Shown piece by piece: positions 18,498-24,332 of a DNA stretch of 24,332 nucleotides. The first letter of the stretch is position 1. Every line of letters begins with the position of its first letter. The DNA is from an alpha proteobacterium SCGC AAA288-E13 (GTDB taxonomy: Bacteria; Pseudomonadota; Alphaproteobacteria; Pelagibacterales; Pelagibacteraceae): NCBI GenBank assembly GCA_000504605.1, contig AZHQ01000010.1:1-24332 (forward strand), in the 5' to 3' direction. Made by a program: the position numbers and the translations under genes. The notes under the pieces are model-generated. The model was not told the origin of the DNA. It worked only from the letters and a program-made list of their open reading frames with translations, and made no database searches.

Positions 18498-19366
18498 TTT
18501 CTTATAAGAGTTCCTGCTCCTAGATCTGAAAATAGTTCGAAAAGAATAGAATGTGGTCTTCTGCCATCAATTATTACAACACCTCTTACACCATTATTGA
18601 CAGCATCAATACATGTTTTGATTTTTGGTATCATTCCACCATGAATTGTCTGATCATTAATCAACTTTTCTGTTTCTTTTGATCTAATTTCAGTAATTAA
18701 TTTTTCATTTTTATCAAGAACTCCATCAACATCTGAAACCAATAATAATCTTCTTGATCTAAGGTTTCTTGCTATGGCGCCTGCCGCAGTATCGGCATTA
18801 ATATTATAAGATTGTCCTTTTTGATCCAATCCCATTGGAGTTATAATTGGAATGAAATCTTTCTGAATTATATCATTGAGCAAGTTAGTATTTACTTTTA
18901 TTGGTTTTCCAACATAGCCTAATTCTTTACTTTCTTGCTCAACATGAATTACATTATTTTCTTTAATTGTTATAGGTTTTGCCTTACAAGACTTTTTTTC
19001 TAAAAGTCTAATAATCTTTTTATTAAATTCAGCCATTACGTCTTCGACAATTTTTATCATTTTTTTATCAGTTACTCGCAGGCCCATAATAAATTTACTT
19101 TCAATATTTAATTCATCCAATTTTTTCTTTATGCCTAAACCACCACCATGTATTAACAAGGGAGTTAAACCTAGTTTTTTCAAAATGGTTATATCTCCAA
19201 TCATGCCATCTAATAGCATTGGATCCAAAAGAACTTTTCCTCCACATTTTATAACTATTTTTTCATTCTGATATTTTTTTAAATATTTTGAAATTTCTTT
19301 TGTTGAAGGACCGTTATCAGGCCACAATTGTTCTATTTGGTTTTTTAAATTTTCAGCTGATAACAT
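18494..19366 (-). CDS. argB: Acetylglutamate kinase
   Basis: Phosphorylates N-acetylglutamate in arginine synthesis. The amino-acid kinase fold is clear: VIKCGGKVL near 38-46 (the usual form is KYGG), LIHGGGLGI near 71-79, the substrate-binding GLRVTD, INADTAAGAIARNL, LLVSDVDGVLD and GGMIPKIKTCIDA. Length is 290 aa. The N-terminal helix before the core is the extension found in arginine-sensitive forms, so feedback inhibition is possible. It follows yidC by 3 bp. In many alphaproteobacteria a GTPase gene (engB/ysxC) sits between yidC and argB; it is absent from this spot. Confidence 0.94.
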   Translation of the reverse strand: MLSAENLKNQIEQLWPDNGPSTKEISKYLKKYQNEKIVIKCGGKVLLDPMLLDGMIGDITILKKLGLTPLLIHGGGLGIKKKLDELNIESKFIMGLRVTDKKMIKIVEDVMAEFNKKIIRLLEKKSCKAKPITIKENNVIHVEQESKELGYVGKPIKVNTNLLNDIIQKDFIPIITPMGLDQKGQSYNINADTAAGAIARNLRSRRLLLVSDVDGVLDKNEKLITEIRSKETEKLINDQTIHGGMIPKIKTCIDAVNNGVRGVVIIDGRRPHSILFELFSDLGAGTLIRK

Positions 19367-19369
19367 TAA

Positions 19370-21055
19370 TTAAACAGTTTTAACCTTGGTTCTTTTTATT
19401 ATTACCCATTGTTGTGCCATTGTTAGAATATTATTTATTGTCCAATAAACAACTAAACCCGAAGGAAATGGAGCCAAGATAATTGTTAAAAATAATGGAA
19501 AGAACATAAAAATCTTTGCCTGCATTGGATCAGGCGGCGTTGGATTGAGTTTTTGTTGGATGTACATAGTAATTCCCATCATAATTGGCCAAACTCCAAT
19601 CATCAAAAACGTTGGTGGATCCCAAGGTATTAATCCAAATAAATTAAATATCGACGTTGGATCTCTCGCAGAAAGATCTTGTATCCATCCAAAAAAAGGC
19701 TGTTGTCTCATCTCGATTGTTACAAACAACATTTTATAAATCGCAAAGAAAAAAGGAATTTGTATTATAACTGGAAGACAACCTGAAATGGGATTGACCT
19801 TTTCTCTCTTATATAAAGCCATCATTTCTTGTTGAAGCTTCGCCTTGTCGTCTTTGTGTAGCTCTTTTAATCTTACCATTTCTGGCTGTAGAACCTTCAT
19901 TTTTGCCATTGATTTAAATGAATAGTTTGCCAAAGGGAAAAATATCAATCTTATACATGCGGTTATTAAAATAATTGCAACTCCAAAATTTCCCGTAAGT
20001 TTGAAGAAATAATCTGCTACAAAAAATAAAGGTTTAGTAAAAAAATAAAACCAACCCCAATCTATAGTTAAATCAAACTTTTCTATTTCTTGATTTTTAG
20101 CGTATCCATCAATTACAGCCACTTCTTTAGCAGCAGTAAAAACTCTTATCTCACTTGAAATTGTTTGATTAGGTAAGCTTTGGATTGGCTCGGTCTGTAT
20201 AAAGTTGGCTCTGTAATTTTTATCGTAAATAAATTCTGACTTAAAATCCTTGTTTTTTTCTGGAACAATAGCTGTAATCCAATATTTATCAGTGATACCC
20301 AGCCAACCAGAGGAAGAATTTGCTGTAAATTTTTTTTCTTCTATATCTTTATAATCTTCTTCTTTAAGTTCTTCATCGAATACACCAATGAAGCCCTCAT
20401 GAAGTATATAGAATCCTAATACTTCGGGTTTCTTATTTCTTACAATTTGTGCATATGGATAAAAATCATAATTATTATTTCCATCATTTTTAATTTTTTG
20501 ATTTATTTTAAATAAAAATTTCTCATCCAATTCAATAATTTTTGTAAATGTAATACCTTTATTATTCGTCCATTTAAGAGTAACAGGATTGTTGGGAGTT
20601 AGTTTAGAATTTCCAACAATAGACCATTCTGTTTTATTGTTTGGTAAATCCATATCTTTGTTAGTAGAAGCCCATCCAGTTTCAATATAGTAACCATCTT
20701 CAGAAGTATTTGGATTTAGTAAAATTACTTTTTCTTCAGAATTTAACTTTTGGTTATAATTCTTAAAAGTTATATCATCTATAATTCCACCCGTTAATGA
20801 AATGGATCCAGATATATTTTCATTTTTAATAGAAATTCTTTTTGTAGATTTTAAAGATTTTGCTCTTGTTAAGGTGACAGTTTCTTTTTTGGCATCTATA
20901 GATGGAGAAGATATTTCGTCATCTTTTTTTTGAGTTTTTTCTATCTTATTTTGTTCCTTATCAATTGTTGGAGGTGGTGGGGCAAAAAATATTGACCACA
21001 TTATCAATACTAATGCAGATAAAGAAATTGCTAAAATAAGATTTTTACCTTCCAT
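19370..21055 (-). CDS. yidC: Membrane protein insertase YidC
   Basis: Inserts and folds inner-membrane proteins with or without the Sec machinery. It has the Gram-negative layout: an N-terminal anchor (about 5-25) followed by a Pro/Lys-rich tether, a large periplasmic beta domain (about 75-335) and the conserved C-terminal core of five helices. The core shows GNFGVAIILITACIRLIFFPLANYSF, with the hydrophilic-groove Arg in CIRL, then MKVLQPEM and the cytoplasmic KREKVNPISGCLPVIIQIPFF (in parts). Length, 561 aa, is normal. It starts after a 1-bp gap from yidD, in the classic rpmH-rnpA-yidD-yidC order. Confidence 0.96.
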   Translation of the reverse strand: MEGKNLILAISLSALVLIMWSIFFAPPPPTIDKEQNKIEKTQKKDDEISSPSIDAKKETVTLTRAKSLKSTKRISIKNENISGSISLTGGIIDDITFKNYNQKLNSEEKVILLNPNTSEDGYYIETGWASTNKDMDLPNNKTEWSIVGNSKLTPNNPVTLKWTNNKGITFTKIIELDEKFLFKINQKIKNDGNNNYDFYPYAQIVRNKKPEVLGFYILHEGFIGVFDEELKEEDYKDIEEKKFTANSSSGWLGITDKYWITAIVPEKNKDFKSEFIYDKNYRANFIQTEPIQSLPNQTISSEIRVFTAAKEVAVIDGYAKNQEIEKFDLTIDWGWFYFFTKPLFFVADYFFKLTGNFGVAIILITACIRLIFFPLANYSFKSMAKMKVLQPEMVRLKELHKDDKAKLQQEMMALYKREKVNPISGCLPVIIQIPFFFAIYKMLFVTIEMRQQPFFGWIQDLSARDPTSIFNLFGLIPWDPPTFLMIGVWPIMMGITMYIQQKLNPTPPDPMQAKIFMFFPLFLTIILAPFPSGLVVYWTINNILTMAQQWVIIKRTKVKTV

Positions 21056-21056
21056 A

Positions 21057-21314
21057 TTATTTTTCTTCTCTCTTTGTGTCTAAATTTGGCGCAGGGTTAA
21101 ATCCATCACTTCCACCTAAAAATTTAATTGGATGACATCTTAAAATTCTCTTTACTCCCAGAACACATCCTTTAAACGTACCGTTCAATTTTATGCAGTC
21201 TATAAAATAATTAGAACATGTTGGCAAATATCTGCAGTTTGAGCCAATATAGGGTGATATAAAATATTTATAAAATTTTATTATTGAAATTAAAAATAAA
21301 TTAATGAACTTCAT
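21057..21314 (-). CDS. yidD: Membrane protein insertion efficiency factor YidD
   Basis: A small inner-membrane-associated protein thought to assist YidC-dependent insertion. The UPF0161 signature is complete: a hydrophobic or amphipathic N-terminus, YKYFISPYIGSNCRYLPTCSNY with its cysteines near 27 and 33, then GVKRILRCHP and GGSDGFNPAP. Length is 85 aa. It overlaps rnpA by 14 bp and precedes yidC by 1 bp, so the three genes are translationally linked. Confidence 0.93.
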   Translation of the reverse strand: MKFINLFLISIIKFYKYFISPYIGSNCRYLPTCSNYFIDCIKLNGTFKGCVLGVKRILRCHPIKFLGGSDGFNPAPNLDTKREEK

Positions 21315-21672
21315 TTTGATTGTTTATCTTATTGATTTTAAAAAAAGTTTTATCCAATTCATCAGAGATAATCGAATATTTTTCGGTAAAAGCTTTTGAT
21401 TTTCCAAATATTATATAAGAATAATTAATATCTATGATTTTTTTATTTTTCAAATTTTTTTGAACTGCTGATCGCAATCTTCTCTTAATTTTATTTCTCA
21501 CTACCGAATTTCCCACCTTTTTTTTCATTACGAAACTAATGTTTAGTTCGTTGTTATTTTCTTTCGCTAAATTTTTACCAAAATAGACTGAAAAATAATT
21601 AGTATGAATTTTTTTTTGATCCAATAATTTTTTAAATTGAAAATTAGACCTAAGATTTTTCAACTTAATCAT
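21301..21672 (-). CDS. rnpA: Ribonuclease P protein component
   Basis: The protein subunit that helps RNase P RNA bind and cleave pre-tRNA 5' leaders. It is small (123 aa), very basic and has the family signature VVRNKIKRRLRSAV at about 57-70 (usual form RNRIKRxxRE). An N-terminal FQFKKLLDQKK block and a strand ending in YFSVYF match the fold. The sequence is diverged and Asn/Lys-rich, but the location between rpmH and yidD makes the call firm. The start lies 5 bp after rpmH. Confidence 0.92.
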   Translation of the reverse strand: MIKLKNLRSNFQFKKLLDQKKIHTNYFSVYFGKNLAKENNNELNISFVMKKKVGNSVVRNKIKRRLRSAVQKNLKNKKIIDINYSYIIFGKSKAFTEKYSIISDELDKTFFKINKINNQNEVH

Positions 21673-21677
21673 TAAAG

Positions 21678-21812
21678 TTATGTAGATAATCTCTTTCTAC
21701 CCTTTGATCTTCTTCTAAAAAGAACTTTTCTTCCACTTTTGTTACTCATTCTGTTTCTAAAACCATGTCTCCTTTTTCTAACAAGACGACTTGGCTGATA
21801 TGTTCTTTTCAT
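21678..21812 (-). CDS. rpmH: 50S ribosomal protein L34
   Basis: A 44-residue basic protein of the large ribosomal subunit beginning [19 protein letters not shown], which is nearly invariant in L34. The family ends a few residues after the GRKVLxRRRxKGR block, as here. A longer in-frame reading would begin at 21935, but the extra residues are not L34-like and would overlap the divergent gene, so the ATG at 21812 is the start. It is the first gene of the nine-gene minus-strand run. Confidence 0.97.
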   Translation of the reverse strand: MKRTYQPSRLVRKRRHGFRNRMSNKSGRKVLFRRRSKGRKRLST

Positions 21813-21854
21813 AAAATTTGTATAGTTCTTTGTGAAATTTTTGCTATTTATATA

Positions 21855-21883
21855 GTAATAAGGCTTAATAAGTACAGTGTAAA
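21855..21883 (-). promoter_or_regulatory. Candidate rpmH promoter
   Basis: Read on the minus strand, TTTACA (plus 21878-21883) is followed after 17 bp by TATTAC (plus 21855-21860), about 43 bp upstream of the rpmH start. The 79-bp divergent spacer is the only place for a promoter of the nine-gene unit. The -10 is imperfect, and alternative AT-rich hexamers overlap it. Confidence 0.35.
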
Positions 21884-21891
21884 ATTTATTT

Positions 21892-22617
21892 ATGAACATA
21901 AAATTATTAAATGTTAAATGGGTCATAGGATCCATTTATTTATTATTGTTAATAGCAGGGATTACATTTCTTTTAACAAACTATAACATTTCAGATTTCT
22001 TTAGTTATGAATTTATAAGACTAAATAAAAATACAATTTTAGAATATAAACGTGAAAATTTTTTAACTCTAACTAGTCTATTTTTCATTTTTTCTATTAT
22101 TTGGGTATTATTGCTTGGATTTGCTATGCCATTGTTAATATTTTCAGGTTTTGTTTTTGGTAAATGGTGGGGAATATTAATAGTACTTACTTCTACAACA
22201 ATAGGAGCAGCATTGTTATATTTGTTAGCTGGGTTGTTTATTCGCGATACAATTCAAAAAAAGTTTGCTCCAAAGTTTTCAAAATTAAAAAAATTTTTTA
22301 ATAAAAATGAACTTGTTTATTTTATGTTCTTCAGATTTATAGGTGGAGGCGGAACTCCCTACGCAATACAAAATACCTTACCTATTTTATTTAATATGTC
22401 ATTTAAAAATTATGTTATTGCTACTTTTCTGGGAAGTATGCCCTCTATGTTTGTTTCGGTATCAATTGGAAGTGGTATAGAAAATGTTATAGATCAAAAT
22501 GTAAAACTTAGTTTTGCTAGTGTTATTTTTTCTCCCGAAATTTATATTCCAATAGTTGGTTTTTTTATTCTTTTATTCATAGGATTTGCAATTAAGAAAT
22601 TTTACTTTAAAGACTAA
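21892..22617 (+). CDS. TVP38/TMEM64-family (DedA-like) membrane protein
   Basis: An integral inner-membrane protein, 241 aa, with about five or six hydrophobic segments. The VTT/SNARE-associated domain covers about 75-190. It includes the opening [13 protein letters not shown], the [15 protein letters not shown] segment, and the [36 protein letters not shown] region (in parts), which holds the family's Arg-Gly motif. Related proteins are implicated in lipid scrambling or envelope homeostasis; substrate and direction are unknown here. It is transcribed divergently from rpmH. No Shine-Dalgarno precedes the ATG, whose start agrees with the first membrane helix ([13 protein letters not shown]). 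Confidence 0.8.
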   Translation: MNIKLLNVKWVIGSIYLLLLIAGITFLLTNYNISDFFSYEFIRLNKNTILEYKRENFLTLTSLFFIFSIIWVLLLGFAMPLLIFSGFVFGKWWGILIVLTSTTIGAALLYLLAGLFIRDTIQKKFAPKFSKLKKFFNKNELVYFMFFRFIGGGGTPYAIQNTLPILFNMSFKNYVIATFLGSMPSMFVSVSIGSGIENVIDQNVKLSFASVIFSPEIYIPIVGFFILLFIGFAIKKFYFKD

Positions 22618-22672
22618 ATAGCATGTTTGGTACTTACTTGTGTAAAGTGAACGTGTAATTTCTTCTTATTTT

Positions 22673-22697
22673 ACAAACATTCAATGTAACGGTTTGT
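22673..22697 (+). terminator. Weak stem-loop between convergent genes
   Basis: ACAAAC (22673-22678) pairs with GTTTGT (22692-22697) around a 13-base loop, and five T residues occur at 22704-22708. It lies between the convergent TVP38-like gene and a glycosyltransferase gene, where a terminator is expected. The stem is short, so this is tentative. Confidence 0.25.
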
Positions 22698-22729
22698 GTA
22701 ATATTTTTCAAAATTAATAAAACTAAAAA

Positions 22730-23437
22730 TTAAGCCTTACCTTTTAATTTTAATTTCATAACATTCAACATAGTTCTAAACAATTCTATTTTAGGTATTT
22801 TTGATTTACCTTCTTTTCTATCTGCAAAATAAATTGGTATTTGTTTTATAATAATTCCTTTATTGTGAATTTGATATATGGTTTCCATAAAGAAACTATA
22901 TCCTTTTGAAGTTACACTATTTAAGTTGAAATGTTTTAATTTTTTTAAATTAAACCCTCTGTATGAAGAGGTAAACTCAGTACAATTAATACCAAATACA
23001 AATTTAATGAATTGATTTCCAAAGTAACTTAACAACAGTCTAAATCCTTTCATCCCACATTTACCACCCTTCATATAGCGTGAGCCTAATACAAAAGCAT
23101 TTGTTTCTAATTCTTTTAGAAATATAGGTATTACTCTAGGATCATGTGATAAATCGGCGTCCATAGTAATTAAAAAATCATAATTGTTTGTAATACTATA
23201 TTCGTAAGCAGTTTTGTGAGCTGTATCTAAACCTTCTTTTTTGTTTCTTATAATTAGGTGAATATTTTCTCTATTTTTGGAATATTCTTGAATTTTTTTC
23301 CATGTATTATCCGGAGAATTATCATCAATTAACAATATGTCTAGTGTTAAATTTAATTCGTCAATTAAATTAAGAAAGTTTTCAATGTTTTCGGCTTCAT
23401 TATAAGTGGCAGAAAAAATTAATATTTTGCTTTTCAT
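22730..23437 (-). CDS. Dolichol-phosphate mannosyltransferase-like family 2 glycosyltransferase
   Basis: A 235-residue GT-A enzyme resembling polyprenyl-phosphate sugar synthases, which move mannose or glucose from a nucleotide donor to a lipid phosphate at the inner membrane. It has FSATYNEAENI, LLIDDNSPDNTW with Asp38-Asp39, the metal-binding TMDADLSHDP with Asp93 and Asp95, GSRYMKGGKCGMKGFR and the late KGYSFFMETIYQIHNKG. RKEGKSKIP closes the catalytic part. There are no C-terminal membrane helices, so it matches the soluble or peripheral Dpm1-type form. The true lipid and sugar cannot be told from sequence. Confidence 0.86.
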   Translation of the reverse strand: MKSKILIFSATYNEAENIENFLNLIDELNLTLDILLIDDNSPDNTWKKIQEYSKNRENIHLIIRNKKEGLDTAHKTAYEYSITNNYDFLITMDADLSHDPRVIPIFLKELETNAFVLGSRYMKGGKCGMKGFRLLLSYFGNQFIKFVFGINCTEFTSSYRGFNLKKLKHFNLNSVTSKGYSFFMETIYQIHNKGIIIKQIPIYFADRKEGKSKIPKIELFRTMLNVMKLKLKGKA

Positions 23438-23508
23438 GTTATCCCTAGTTCATGATTAAATAATTAGTGATTTGAAATGACATTAGTTAAACACCGAAAA
23501 TAAATTTT

Positions 23509-23895
23509 TTACATTATTAAATCTTTATCCTGTGTATATTTTAAATCATATTTAAGTGCTAATTCCGCCTTGCAAAGCTCAATACCCATATCTCCGGCAT
23601 GCTGCATGCTTGATATAAATTTTTCACTTATCAAAGTATTTAAAATTTCTATAGCTGTCTTACCATTGATTTCTGCAACCATATCATTCATTGAAGAGTT
23701 ACCCTGTTGAATAATTTTACAATAACCCACTCTCAATAAATTTTTTTCTCTATCAATATCAATCAAAAAATAACCTTTGGGATCCATTACCCAATCTTTA
23801 ATTTTATCGTAACTTGCTGTTATTCTTTTTTTAATTTTTTTATTAATCTTAAACCATCTTCCTTGAATGAATTCTTGTTTAGAGTTTGTGTCCAC
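23509..23895 (-). CDS. DUF4346-like protein
   Basis: A 128-residue soluble protein. The segment WVMDPKGYFLIDIDREKNLLRVGYC (in parts) and the C-terminal HAGDMGIELCKAELALKYDLKY resemble the DUF4346 domain as I remember it; its biochemical role is not established. The start is GTG at 23895, since the next Met in frame (about residue 37) lies inside the conserved core, and no strong Shine-Dalgarno is visible. The gene stands alone between the glycosyltransferase and the DUF6580-like gene, all on the minus strand, with spacers of about 70 and 150 bp. Confidence 0.6.
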   Translation of the reverse strand: MDTNSKQEFIQGRWFKINKKIKKRITASYDKIKDWVMDPKGYFLIDIDREKNLLRVGYCKIIQQGNSSMNDMVAEINGKTAIEILNTLISEKFISSMQHAGDMGIELCKAELALKYDLKYTQDKDLIM

Positions 23896-24046
23896 AGTTT
23901 AAATAAGAGTTTTAATCGTTTTTTTTATTGATTTATAATATATTTAAAAATTTCTTCAATCAACAATTTCTAAAAATTCCGCTGTTAGAAAGATGTAAAT
24001 GGAACAGTATATTTAATATCTTAAACGGTGTAAATTGGTTTAAGCA

Positions 24047-24332
24047 TTAATTTTTTAGTTTTATTTTTTCATATAAATGATTTGCAAGGAATGCAGCATA
24101 AGAAAAAATTATTGTTGAAAAAAGTGTATTTTTAAAAAAAGGTATTGCTAAAAAATAACAACTTATTAGACCATTTAAATTTTTTTCATAAGGTAGATTA
24201 GTAACTGGAGAAAGTACTCCAGAAGCCCATACACCAAAATTAGAAACCAAATAAAATATTAATGAACCCAAAAAACCAAAAACGAACAAATTTTTGAAAT
24301 TTATTTTGTCAGATATTTTAAAGAAGATAAAA
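24047..24332 (-). CDS. DUF6580-like membrane protein, 5' end outside window
   Basis: The reading frame stays open to the right edge of the window, so the beginning of the protein is missing. A TTG at 24289 is not a convincing start, because the hydrophobic sequence continues upstream of it (FIFFKISDKINFKNLF). The visible part has two or three membrane helices, with FYLVSNFGVWASG, LPYEKNLNGLISCYFLAIPFFKNTL and a short Lys-rich end. These resemble the C-terminal half of the DUF6580 family, whose function is unknown. No partner gene is visible. Confidence 0.6.
   Translation of the reverse strand, partial: FIFFKISDKINFKNLFVFGFLGSLIFYLVSNFGVWASGVLSPVTNLPYEKNLNGLISCYFLAIPFFKNTLFSTIIFSYAAFLANHLYEKIKLKN

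Noticed and set aside
21813..21935. N-terminal extension of the rpmH reading frame
   Set aside because: L34 begins at MKRTYQPS; the extra 41 codons are not family-like and cross the start of the divergent TVP38-like gene.
22640..22702. Three TGTGTAA/CGTGTAA-like direct repeats between convergent genes
   Set aside because: They are short, irregularly spaced and AT-rich; too weak to call an operator or repeat array.

Overview
The window is about 24 kb of very AT-rich, gene-dense DNA. Most genes abut or overlap by a few bases, and product order and sequence point to a streamlined marine alphaproteobacterium of the SAR11/Pelagibacterales type. The indicators are the alphaproteobacterial gene neighbourhoods (bolA / J-domain protein / cobS / cobT; rpmH-rnpA-yidD-yidC-argB-HAD-dapD-dapE; def-fmt-truA; gyrB with a RegB-type kinase), Lys/Asn/Ile-rich proteins and near-absent spacers. 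The lineage call is inference from these features; there is no rRNA in the window.

Layout. 62-937 is a family 2 glycosyltransferase, followed 20 bp later by tRNA-Ser(GGA) at 958-1047. From 1048 to 2110 lies an anomalously long stretch with no conventional gene. It holds three tiny hydrophobic ORFs (17-18 codons, each with a strong AAGGAGA-type ribosome binding site), a tRNA-Ser deletion derivative, a further tRNA-Ser T-arm fragment and a perfect 10-bp hairpin. gyrB and regB follow on the plus strand (2111-5474). A minus-strand unit J-domain protein-cobS-cobT (8770-5471) faces them and is divergent from bolA (8792-9052). aroK-aroB (minus) end against bolA. A plus-strand unit then runs from two unrecognised envelope-type genes into def-fmt-truA (10735-14924). 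A minus-strand run of nine genes, rpmH-rnpA-yidD-yidC-argB-HAD-dapD-dapE-deacetylase (21812-14918), has gaps of 5 bp or less or overlaps throughout, and reads as one transcription unit from a promoter shared back-to-back with a TVP38/DedA-type membrane protein (21892-22617). The right end holds a dolichol-phosphate-mannose-synthase-like glycosyltransferase, a DUF4346-like protein and a DUF6580-like membrane protein cut by the window edge.

Function. Most of the window is housekeeping: gyrase, shikimate pathway, lysine and arginine synthesis, N-terminal methionine processing, tRNA pseudouridylation, RNase P protein, L34 and membrane protein insertion. The part not explained by housekeeping is the tRNA-Ser/gyrB spacer. 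Its repeated micro-ORF units beside tRNA-derived hairpins look like an array of small hydrophobic peptides, comparable in size and layout to Ibs/Sib-type type I toxin arrays or to a family of small membrane regulators. That role is a hypothesis only; the ORFs, their ribosome binding sites and the tRNA similarity can be read directly.
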